DNA of 64,000 bases from Chitinophagaceae bacterium (GTDB lineage Bacteria > Bacteroidota > Bacteroidia > Chitinophagales > Chitinophagaceae), in NCBI GenBank assembly GCA_947451935.1, contig CANGBH010000003.1, positions 1-64,000 on the forward strand, written 5' to 3'. Every line of letters starts with the position of its first letter. Within the stretch, counting starts at the first letter, position 1. Of the stretch, positions 52,979 to 60,245 are shown piece after piece. Under the pieces are notes generated by a model, which was not told where the DNA came from, did not search any database, and saw only the letters and a list, made by a program, of their open reading frames with translations. The position numbers were made by a program, and so were the translations under genes.

Positions 52979-54061
52979 TTATACTTTTATGAAAATGCCT
53001 TTTTTGTAAAGCATCCAACAAGGGATGGATACAATACTAACAAATAATAATGCATAGATCCATGAAACTAATTCAGGAATCATGCCCAATGAAGTAAAGT
53101 AATTGAAGAAGTGCATGTTGAGTGTGTTACCTCCTATGTTCAAGCTGTAAAAAATCAAAGCCAATACATCTCCCAAGACGTAGGCGCTAATCGCGTTGAC
53201 TCCAAACACTACTCCAATTTTTGAGTACGTGCTATATGGTAGTACATCGAATACGAAATACATCGAAGCAAATATCAGGCACGCGAAGCCTGCAGTGACT
53301 AGCACAAAACTACTTGACCATATGTTTTCATTTACAGGAAACGATAGTCCTAGAAAGTATCCAAGTATAGACATTATAACTCCAATGAGCATAAGGTAAT
53401 TCAATCGAAGGTTAACTGATATTTCAGATTTTATAATTCTTCCTATAATCATTCCCAATAATGTTGTACAACAAGTGGGTATGATACTTAAAATACCTTC
53501 TGGGTCCCAGGTTACTTGCCACATTTTTCCAGGCAGATATAGAGAGTCAATATAGGCTGCAATATTTTTTCCTGGCTCAAGCATCACTTTTCCTTCGCCA
53601 GGATATGGGATGCCCATCATGATAAACCAATAGGCGAGCAATAGCGTGATGACAATAACTAATTGTTGTTTCCAACTTGTATGAAGTGCTATGATTGAAC
53701 ATATGAAAAAGACAATAGCAATTCGATGCAAGGTTCCTGTCCACCGAATATCTGAGAAATCAAATGTGGGCATTAGATTTAGAAACATGCCAATGAGAAA
53801 TATCTTTAATGCCCGCCAAGCAATTTTTTTGTAAAGGGCTGATTTTTCATTAGCTACTTTATTGGAGTAGGCAAAATGGATCGATACTCCAATAATGAAA
53901 AGGAAAAAGGGGGCAACATGATCAGTAAAACTAAGCGCATTCCATTTGGAATGTCGTAGCGTGTGAAACACAAATTCTTCGTTGCCAGGAAAATTAACCA
54001 TAATCATGGCAGCAACCGTGAATCCCCTAAATGCGTCGAGTGATGTTAGTCGTTTTTGCAT
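52979..54061 (-). CDS. HGSNAT-like acyltransferase, DUF5009/YeiB-related
   Basis: A 360-aa membrane protein of the heparan-alpha-glucosaminide N-acetyltransferase-like family with about ten helices. It starts RLTSLDAFRGFTVAAMIMV, the standard N-terminal signature, and has FTDHVAPFFLFIIG where the family catalytic His lies. Members transfer acetyl groups from cytoplasmic acetyl-CoA across the membrane to sugars. The ATG at 54061 follows an AGGTGAA ribosome-binding sequence; the upstream TTG at 54082 is less likely. It is part of a leftward run with the phosphatidyltransferase (gap 80 bp) and the hydrolase. Confidence 0.83.
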   Translation of the reverse strand: MQKRLTSLDAFRGFTVAAMIMVNFPGNEEFVFHTLRHSKWNALSFTDHVAPFFLFIIGVSIHFAYSNKVANEKSALYKKIAWRALKIFLIGMFLNLMPTFDFSDIRWTGTLHRIAIVFFICSIIALHTSWKQQLVIVITLLLAYWFIMMGIPYPGEGKVMLEPGKNIAAYIDSLYLPGKMWQVTWDPEGILSIIPTCCTTLLGMIIGRIIKSEISVNLRLNYLMLIGVIMSILGYFLGLSFPVNENIWSSSFVLVTAGFACLIFASMYFVFDVLPYSTYSKIGVVFGVNAISAYVLGDVLALIFYSLNIGGNTLNMHFFNYFTSLGMIPELVSWIYALLFVSIVSIPCWMLYKKGIFIKV

Positions 54062-54141
54062 CTTTTCACCTGTTAAAATCAATTAAAATCGAGATGATTA
54101 TCCTTACCGTAAATATATGACCAATACTGTTTAAACGGTCA

Positions 54142-54906
54142 CTATAAGATTATTCTTCGAATAGAAATTATACATGGAATTAAAATCGAGTATGCAATAA
54201 AGAATGGGATGATGTAATGAATCCATCCGGCCGCTAAAAGTACCGCCATGATGAGAAGTTGAAACCCTAACCCATAAAATGACACCAAGGTCATAAACCA
54301 CTTAGGGAGAATAGGACCTTTAGATGCAGTAGGATCGAGTCTGTAGATGAGGCTGTCAAATGGCCTATATAATAATCTGAATATTTTGAATAATAAGTTG
54401 ACTTTGTTTTGACTCTCGTCGGTATAGGCTATAGGAACGGAGGTTTCAAATATTTGACTAGTAATTTCCCCATCTGTACTATGTCTCAAAATCACGTAAT
54501 AGTAATTGTATATTGTTCCTTGCGTTTGTATGCAAATAAATGCAAGCAACCCCCATAATACGGAGTAATTAGTAAACAATGAAAAAGTTAAACATAAGAG
54601 TAGGTTCAACAGACTATCAAATATGGAATCAAGATATCTTCCGGTAAATGATGGTTGTACTTTAGCTCTTGCTAGTTGACCATCTGCTGCATCTAGAATG
54701 GATTTTAAAATCAGAAAAAATCCTGCAGCCCAATAATGAGCTGTTGCTATGCAAAAAATTGCCATCAATCCAGAAGCCCCAAATAGAAAAGTAATATGAA
54801 TCGCCGTGACTTTGGTTGTCTTTAATTTTTCAGCAATTAGATTAGCCATAGGCCTTCCATAATCGGAAACATCAATGAACTTATTTTCTGAGGTCAGTTT
54901 ATACAT
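54142..54906 (-). CDS. CDP-alcohol phosphatidyltransferase family protein
   Basis: A 254-aa integral membrane enzyme of phospholipid head-group synthesis. The full signature D-G-x2-A-R-x8-G-x3-D-x3-D is present at about residues 76-98 (ADGQLAR, then GRYLDSIFD). About six helices. The substrate could be glycerol phosphate, inositol, serine or another alcohol; the extended polar region after residue 130 argues against the smallest, PgsA-like enzymes. It is the first gene of a leftward cluster with the acyltransferase and hydrolase, so an envelope-lipid role is plausible. Confidence 0.87.
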   Translation of the reverse strand: MYKLTSENKFIDVSDYGRPMANLIAEKLKTTKVTAIHITFLFGASGLMAIFCIATAHYWAAGFFLILKSILDAADGQLARAKVQPSFTGRYLDSIFDSLLNLLLCLTFSLFTNYSVLWGLLAFICIQTQGTIYNYYYVILRHSTDGEITSQIFETSVPIAYTDESQNKVNLLFKIFRLLYRPFDSLIYRLDPTASKGPILPKWFMTLVSFYGLGFQLLIMAVLLAAGWIHYIIPFFIAYSILIPCIISIRRIIL

Positions 54907-54960
54907 GAAGCGAAATATAGAAAGAGGGATAGGATTTTTTAGTCCTAGCCAGTTATTTTA

Positions 54961-55037
54961 AACGGCATTTTATTGAATAGCAGAAAAGAGTAATGAGGAA
55001 AGTCTATTCGACAATCGTATTTCGTTTTAATGCCGTT
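54961..55037. repeat. inverted repeat in intergenic region, possible structured RNA
   Basis: A 9-bp perfect inverted repeat (AACGGCATT at 54961-54969, AATGCCGTT at 55029-55037) encloses a second one, GAATAG at 54975-54980 with CTATTC at 55004-55009. The two nest in the divergent gap between the phosphatidyltransferase and alpha-hydroxyacid oxidase genes. No T run follows, so it is not a plain terminator. Confidence 0.35.
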
Positions 55038-55174
55038 GAATCAAATACTTCGGTGAATGTAATCTTGATTTGATTGAATTCAATATTATGTTGAACCCCT
55101 TAATGAAAGGTGGGGGATAACTTTTAATAAGTTTGAGTTAATATCTTTTTACTTTTCAAGTACAAACTAACTTT

Positions 55175-56377
55175 ATGCAACGTAGTGATTTTTTGAAAAG
55201 AACATTCATGGCTGCAGGTGGCCTAACTGCAGGGACAATAGTAAGTAACAAAGTTCAGGCTCATGTTCAATCTAGCATTGGTCTTGGAGAACCTGATATT
55301 TCCTTGGATGCCTTGAATATTTTTGAATTAGAGCAACTTGCAAAGGAGCGTTTACCTCAAATGGCATATGATTATTATCGAAGTGGTGCATGGGATGAAA
55401 CTACGTTGAAGGCAAATAGAGAAGCCTATGAAAAATTGAAAATTCATTATAAGATTTTAGTGGATGTAGAAAAACGTGATCTTTCTACCACTATTTTTGG
55501 ACAGCATGTCGACTTCCCAATTTTAGTTGCTCCAACTGCATTTCATAAACTAGCACATCCAGATGGGGAGTTGGCAACCGGTCGAGCAGCGGTAAAGGCA
55601 AAAACCATTATGACATTAAGTAGCCTTTCTACTACCACCATTGAAGAAGTAGCAGAAGCAACGAATAAAACCTTTTGGTTTCAACTATACATAAATAAGC
55701 ATAGAGAGTATACGCGTGATTTGGTAGCTAGGGCAGAATCTGCAGGAGCTAAGGCGCTTGTAGTTACTGTAGATACGCCTCTTTGGGGCCGAAGAGAGCG
55801 AGATGTAAGAAATGGCTTTCATCTTCCTCCTGGACTTTCTGCTATTAATTTGGTGAAATATCAACAAGATGGAATTGCTAAAGGTCAAACTGGTGCAGGA
55901 CTTGGCCAATCATTTTCATGGATGCTTGATGCCACATTGCAATGGAAAGATCTTGATTGGTTAGCTAGTATCACAAAGTTGCCCATTGTTATAAAGGGAG
56001 TATGTAGAGCTGATGATGCTAAAAAAGCATTAGCTCATGGGGTAAAAGGGATTCTGGTTTCAAATCATGGAGGAAGACAAATGGATAGTGCGCCTGCAAC
56101 TATTGATGTACTACCATCTATTGTAGATGCAGTTGGCAATCAAGCAACTGTTCTTATGGATGGTGGCATACGTAGAGGAACAGATGCAATGAAAGCACTT
56201 GCTCAAGGTGCAAAGGCTGTTTTGGTTGGAAGACCTGTGCTATGGGGCTTGGCTGCTGGTGGCCAGCAAGGAGTTGAGAAAGCATTGTCGATGCTTCGAG
56301 ATGAGCTTGATCTAGGCATGGCTCTAAGTGGTTGTAGAAATCTGAAAGAACTCAATAGGAGTTTACTAAGAGGATAA
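55175..56377 (+). CDS. FMN-dependent alpha-hydroxyacid oxidase with exported-type N-terminus
   Basis: A 400-aa FMN alpha-hydroxyacid dehydrogenase/oxidase (L-lactate, glycolate or mandelate type). The TIM barrel begins about residue 45 (ALNIFELEQLAKERLPQMA). Characteristic motifs are VAPTAFHKLAHPDGE, VTVDTPLWGRRERD with the second catalytic Arg nearby, IVIKGVCRADDA and LVSNHGGRQMDSAPAT, which holds the catalytic His and substrate Arg. It has an extra N-terminus of about 30 residues, QRSDFLKRTFMAAGGLTAG, resembling a twin-arginine signal in which the second Arg is replaced by Ser. It may be in the periplasm or not be exported at all. A TAACTTTA box touches its ATG. Confidence 0.87.
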   Translation: MQRSDFLKRTFMAAGGLTAGTIVSNKVQAHVQSSIGLGEPDISLDALNIFELEQLAKERLPQMAYDYYRSGAWDETTLKANREAYEKLKIHYKILVDVEKRDLSTTIFGQHVDFPILVAPTAFHKLAHPDGELATGRAAVKAKTIMTLSSLSTTTIEEVAEATNKTFWFQLYINKHREYTRDLVARAESAGAKALVVTVDTPLWGRRERDVRNGFHLPPGLSAINLVKYQQDGIAKGQTGAGLGQSFSWMLDATLQWKDLDWLASITKLPIVIKGVCRADDAKKALAHGVKGILVSNHGGRQMDSAPATIDVLPSIVDAVGNQATVLMDGGIRRGTDAMKALAQGAKAVLVGRPVLWGLAAGGQQGVEKALSMLRDELDLGMALSGCRNLKELNRSLLRG

Positions 56378-56479
56378 ACACGGCATAGCCAATCTATTGA
56401 ATTGATACATGCCTATACTGTTCACTTTTTAATAAGTGCTGTTAGACTAGTTTTGAATAAATTTCACTACTAGAAGTAT

Positions 56480-57760
56480 TTACTTTACTTCTTTCATATC
56501 CGATTTAGCTAGAAAAAGTGCAATCAATGTTATGATAGCTGTTCCAGAAAGCAAGTAGCCTACATAGTCTATTCCATGGGTTTTCGCCAACATAGTAGCA
56601 ATAAATGGAGTAAGTGAACCACCTAAGATACCTGCTAAGGTGAATGACAACGAGGCACCTGTATATCTTACTGGCGCTGGAAACAGTTCAGCTAACGCCG
56701 TACCGATTATTCCATAAGTTAATCCAACCAGCAATAAGCCGATGTAATGGAATACTATGATTGAATCCCAACTTTCAGTAATGAAAAGGTATTTGAACAA
56801 GAAACCGAATAGTATGATTCCAATGTTTGCATAAATCCAAACAGTTACTCTTTCATATTTTCCAGCAAGTGCCGCAGATATCAAAATACCGCCTGTAAAA
56901 AATAGCATTGAACTTACTTGTGTCAATAGATATCCTTCTCTAGTATATTTTAATGCTGATGTTCCCCAACTTAAGGAGAAAACGGTCATCAAGTAGTAAA
57001 AAAGAAAGATTGTTACACATGAAAATGTGCCTAAAATTAATACCCTTGAATGTTTCTTGAAAACTTGTAGAAAGGGAATCTCAACCAGTTCGTTCTTTTC
57101 TAATACATTCAAAAAGGCGGGTGTTTCGATAAGCTTTAGTCTAACATATAAGCCTACACCAACAAGTATGGCGCTTGCGATGAAAGGTATTCTCCAGCCG
57201 AATGAATGAAACTGATCGTCTGTCAGGACTTTCCCAAGAACTAAAAATATACCTGTCGAAAAAATGAACCCAAGTGGTGCTCCAAGCTGAGGGAACATGC
57301 CATACCATGCTTTCTTTTTTTCAGGTGCATTTTCTGTTGCCAACAAAACTGCGCCACCCCATTCGCCACCTAATCCAAGCCCTTGTCCAAATCGAAGTAA
57401 GGCCAATAACAGTGGAGCCCAAATTCCAATTGAATCATATCCCGGTAATAATCCGATCGCAAACGTGGAACAACCCATCGTAAGCAATGCGGCAACCAGT
57501 GTGGCTTTTCGGCCAATCCTATCACCAAAATGGCCAAATAAGGCAGCACCAAAGGGCCTGGCGATGAAGGCTAGTGCAAATGTGGCTAACGACTCTAACG
57601 TTGCGGTTGTTGGATTAGAACTAGGGAAGAAAAGTTTTGGGAATACCAATACGGCGGCCGTGGCATAAATATAGAAATCGAAGAATTCAATGGTGGTGCC
57701 AGCTAAACTAGCAATTAATACTCTTCTGGCTGAATTCTTTGAAGTTGATGGAGTTGTCAT
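56480..57760 (-). CDS. MFS transporter, metabolite:H+ symporter type
   Basis: A 426-aa inner-membrane transporter with twelve helices, in the MHS/ShiA-KgtP-like group. The diagnostic GTTIEFFDFYIYATAA at the N-terminus, GHFGDRIGRKATL in loop 2-3 and RFGQGLGLGGEWGGA are all present. Family substrates are organic acids such as shikimate, alpha-ketoglutarate, citrate or proline. It converges on the alpha-hydroxyacid oxidase gene with 102 bp between stops; an organic-acid theme fits both but is not evidence of joint regulation. Part of its antisense frame is open, but that is not a gene. Confidence 0.9.
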   Translation of the reverse strand: MTTPSTSKNSARRVLIASLAGTTIEFFDFYIYATAAVLVFPKLFFPSSNPTTATLESLATFALAFIARPFGAALFGHFGDRIGRKATLVAALLTMGCSTFAIGLLPGYDSIGIWAPLLLALLRFGQGLGLGGEWGGAVLLATENAPEKKKAWYGMFPQLGAPLGFIFSTGIFLVLGKVLTDDQFHSFGWRIPFIASAILVGVGLYVRLKLIETPAFLNVLEKNELVEIPFLQVFKKHSRVLILGTFSCVTIFLFYYLMTVFSLSWGTSALKYTREGYLLTQVSSMLFFTGGILISAALAGKYERVTVWIYANIGIILFGFLFKYLFITESWDSIIVFHYIGLLLVGLTYGIIGTALAELFPAPVRYTGASLSFTLAGILGGSLTPFIATMLAKTHGIDYVGYLLSGTAIITLIALFLAKSDMKEVK

Positions 57761-57851
57761 AAACGTAATCTAATGGTTATAGTATATGCGGTGAAAATAA
57801 TTAGATATTTCTAACACATCTAATATTTTCTATTGTTTCTTGTTGAATGGA

Positions 57852-58199
57852 TTAATTGATGTTCTGTCCGAAATGAATAATATTACCACTATTATCGAGA
57901 ATACTAAATTGCTTCATCCCCCAAGGCTTTGTTTCTAATTTTCCATTTGGATGAATGATGTTTAGTTTTGATAGTTCCTGATAGAGATCTTGAATCTGGT
58001 CAACGTATACATAACACCCAGTGTTCTTGGGTATATTCTCGTCGTTGCATTGCCATAAATGGATGCTGATATTATCTCGTTTAAACATTAAATAGCCATC
58101 CCAGTTTGCATTGCATTCAAATCCGATTTGAGTATAAAATGTTATGGTTTCGTCTTTATCAAGAAACGCTAAAATTGGTGTAGCTGTTAGTAATGCCAT
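57852..58199 (-). CDS. VOC family (glyoxalase/bleomycin resistance-like) protein
   Basis: A 115-aa protein of the vicinal oxygen chelate fold: ATPILAFLDKDETITFYTQIGFE begins the first beta-alpha-beta-beta-beta unit, YLMFKRDNISIHLWQ the strands, and WGMKQFSILDNSGNIIHFGQ ends the second unit. It resembles the bleomycin-binding protein group of VOC. The frame starts earlier at 58235, but the first 12 residues add nothing to the fold, so I use the ATG at 58199. Function unknown. Confidence 0.8.
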   Translation of the reverse strand: MALLTATPILAFLDKDETITFYTQIGFECNANWDGYLMFKRDNISIHLWQCNDENIPKNTGCYVYVDQIQDLYQELSKLNIIHPNGKLETKPWGMKQFSILDNSGNIIHFGQNIN

Positions 58200-58300
58200 A
58201 GTGTAAATATATATAAAGTGATTAAAATGATGCACTCATCTTATTCATTTCATAAAAAGTTTCTTAGGAAAGAATACCTTGCATTTTCTAATTTGATTGA

Positions 58301-58927
58301 ATGATGTATCCACTATCCCTAGTTGATTTTCATGATGGTTTATCTCTCTATGTACCCGATCTGGAACTGGTTAAGTCTACTTACGAGGATTCAATTATTC
58401 AGAATAAGAATACTGCATTTCCATTCTGGGCTAAAGTATGGCCATCATCTAAAGCGATGACTACTTTTCTACAATCAGAAATTAGCCTGATTCAATCTAA
58501 ACGAGTTTTGGAGATTGGTTCAGGAATTGGTCTGCCCTCTTTCTCAATTGCATCACATGTTGCTGAATTGATTATTAGCGACTATTCTAGTGAAGCAGTA
58601 GAATTAATTGATCGAAATATTACGCATTTGAGTTTGCCTCATGCGAAATCTATGCGTATTGACTGGAACGCCATATCAGATGATATACATGCTGATGTTG
58701 TCTTGTTGAGTGATATTAATTATAATCCAGATGACTTTACTCCATTATTAAGTATGATTCAATGTTTTATTGCTGCAGGTTCTACCGTAATTATTGCTAC
58801 TCCTCAACGCATCATGACAAACCCGTTTGTAGAGTCAATTAAGCCATTCATAAAGCGTTCGTTAATCATTCCTGTTGAAGAAATGAATCACGTATTGGAT
58901 ATTGGAATATTGATTCTTTCTAACTGA
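58301..58927 (+). CDS. class I SAM-dependent methyltransferase, Methyltransf_16/METTL-like
   Basis: A 208-aa methyltransferase. FPFWAKVWPSSKAM is the N-terminal signature shared with lysine and related METTL methyltransferases, followed by motif I LEIGSGIGLPSF, then LIISDYSSEAV and HADVVLLSDINYNPDDF where the acidic post-motif loop is found. The style suggests protein-lysine or small-molecule methylation. Cytoplasmic. It ends 61 bp before the YdeI/CDGSH gene. Confidence 0.83.
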   Translation: MMYPLSLVDFHDGLSLYVPDLELVKSTYEDSIIQNKNTAFPFWAKVWPSSKAMTTFLQSEISLIQSKRVLEIGSGIGLPSFSIASHVAELIISDYSSEAVELIDRNITHLSLPHAKSMRIDWNAISDDIHADVVLLSDINYNPDDFTPLLSMIQCFIAAGSTVIIATPQRIMTNPFVESIKPFIKRSLIIPVEEMNHVLDIGILILSN

Positions 58928-58976
58928 TTTTATAGAATAGACCGTCTTTTATTTTTCGATATAAATTCTATATCAA

Positions 58977-58984
58977 TAACTTTG
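58977..58984 (+). promoter_or_regulatory. candidate -7 box abutting the YdeI/CDGSH gene start
   Basis: TAACTTTG fits TAnnTTTG exactly, ending 4 bp before the ATG at 58989. A TTG at 19-21 bp upstream is missing (TTC is there). If used, the transcript would be leaderless or nearly so. Confidence 0.4.
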
Positions 58985-58988
58985 TATT

Positions 58989-59624
58989 ATGAGTTCAACT
59001 GTTGACGTTTTTTTTGCTACTGCCAAACAATGGAAGGATGAATTGTCTGCATTAAGAACAATTCTTCTGGACTGTAATCTGACTGAAGAGTTGAAATGGG
59101 GAAAGCCATGTTATATGTCAGAGGGAAAGAATATTATAATTCTGCTACCCTTTAAAGGGTATTGTGCCCTTGGCTTTTTTAATGGAGCATTATTAAAAGA
59201 CGATAAAAATATTTTGGTTAAGCCAGGAGAGAATACGCAAACGGGTCGACAAATTAGATTTGCCCAACTTCAGGAGATTATAAAAATGAAGGCTACGTTG
59301 AAGTCGTATATTATTGAAGCCATTAAGGCTGAAAAAGCTGGATTAAAAATTGAACCAGTAAATCGTAGTGAAATTATTTTACCAGATGAATTAAAGCAGG
59401 TGATGAATAAAAATTCAGGATTCAAAAAGGCTTTTTCAGCATTGACTCCTGGACGTCAGAGAGCATATAGTATGTTTTTTTCAGCGCCTAAGCAATCCAA
59501 AACAAGGGAGACAAGAATTGAGAAATACATGAATCAAATCATGGATGGGAAGGGCATAAATGATTGCACGTGTGGCTTGTCTAAAAAGATGCCTTATTGT
59601 GATGGTTCACATAAATATAGGTAA
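58989..59624 (+). CDS. YdeI/OmpD-associated (DUF1801) protein with C-terminal CDGSH iron-sulfur motif
   Basis: A 211-aa two-part protein. Residues about 1-115 are the DUF1801 fold (VDVFFATAKQWKDELSALR and ELKWGKPCYMSEGKN), and about 125-190 the YdeI/OmdA alpha-helical tail (PDELKQVMNKNSGFKKAFSA, LTPGRQRAYSMFF). YdeI-type proteins normally stop after the IMDGKGxND segment. Here it continues directly into CTCGLSKKMPYCDGSH, an exact match to the mitoNEET-type CDGSH consensus, with ligands Cys193, Cys195, Cys204 and His208 for a 2Fe-2S cluster. The extension is in frame and ends just three residues later (KYR). Function of the fusion unknown. Confidence 0.88.
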   Translation: MSSTVDVFFATAKQWKDELSALRTILLDCNLTEELKWGKPCYMSEGKNIIILLPFKGYCALGFFNGALLKDDKNILVKPGENTQTGRQIRFAQLQEIIKMKATLKSYIIEAIKAEKAGLKIEPVNRSEIILPDELKQVMNKNSGFKKAFSALTPGRQRAYSMFFSAPKQSKTRETRIEKYMNQIMDGKGINDCTCGLSKKMPYCDGSHKYR

Positions 59625-59657
59625 GCGTAAAGCAGGGTTATTTAACTGACTTATAGA

Positions 59658-60182
59658 ATGGCTGAAGTATACATAAGAAAATTATCTACAGACGATATTG
59701 ATGCATTGCAACAACTTTCGCGTCAAACATTTTTTGAGACATTCTCTGATATGAACACAGAAGAGAATATGAATCATTATTTAAGAGATGGTTTTTCAAC
59801 TGAAAAACTTACAGCCGAACTTCATAATATAGCGTCACAGTTTTATTTTGCTGAACTAGATGGTTCAGCTGTTGGGTATTTAAAAATAAATGAAGGGGCA
59901 GCTCAGACTGAGTTGATGGATGATAAAGGACTTGAACTTGAGCGTATTTATGTGTTGGCAGAATTTCAAGGGAAAAAAATTGGTCAGCTTCTCTATGATT
60001 ATGCTGTTGACATTGCCTTGCAGGGAAAGTATGATTATATATGGCTAGGCGTTTGGGAGGAAAATCAGAAGGCGATTAAGTTTTATAAAAAAAATGGGTT
60101 TGTTGAATTTGACAAGCACTTATTTATATTGGGCGACGATGAACAGACTGATATTATGATGAAGCTACTGATAAACGAATAG
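59658..60182 (+). CDS. GNAT N-acetyltransferase, PaiA-like
   Basis: A 174-aa acetyltransferase. VYIRKLSTDDIDALQQLSRQ is the usual beta1-alpha1, GYLKINEGAAQTE the beta strands, and LERIYVLAEFQGKKIGQLL holds the acetyl-CoA pyrophosphate loop FQGKKIG. WLGVWEENQKAIKFYKKNGF is the C-terminal signature of the PaiA (spermine/spermidine acetyltransferase-like) branch. Polyamine acetylation is plausible. It is followed by a terminator at 60198. Confidence 0.87.
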   Translation: MAEVYIRKLSTDDIDALQQLSRQTFFETFSDMNTEENMNHYLRDGFSTEKLTAELHNIASQFYFAELDGSAVGYLKINEGAAQTELMDDKGLELERIYVLAEFQGKKIGQLLYDYAVDIALQGKYDYIWLGVWEENQKAIKFYKKNGFVEFDKHLFILGDDEQTDIMMKLLINE

Positions 60183-60197
60183 TCCTATAATTTAAAT

Positions 60198-60234
60198 AAA
60201 AAAACCACCTACTATCAGAATAGGTGGTTTTTTA
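60198..60234. terminator. bidirectional intrinsic terminator
   Basis: AAAACCACCTA (to 60211) and TAGGTGGTTTT (from 60221) form a perfect stem around a 9-nt loop, with A and T runs on either side, between the convergent ends of the acetyltransferase (60182) and haloperoxidase (60246) genes. Confidence 0.85.
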
Positions 60235-60245
60235 AAAGTCTAGCT

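Noticed and set aside
56420-56440. weak hairpin after the alpha-hydroxyacid oxidase gene
   Set aside because: The stem is only 5 bp (CACTT/AAGTG) with no T run, so a terminator call is not justified.
57297-57668. 123-aa open frame antisense to the MFS transporter
   Set aside because: The transporter's helices and motifs explain this DNA; the antisense frame is Pro/Ala/Asn-rich in the manner of a shadow.
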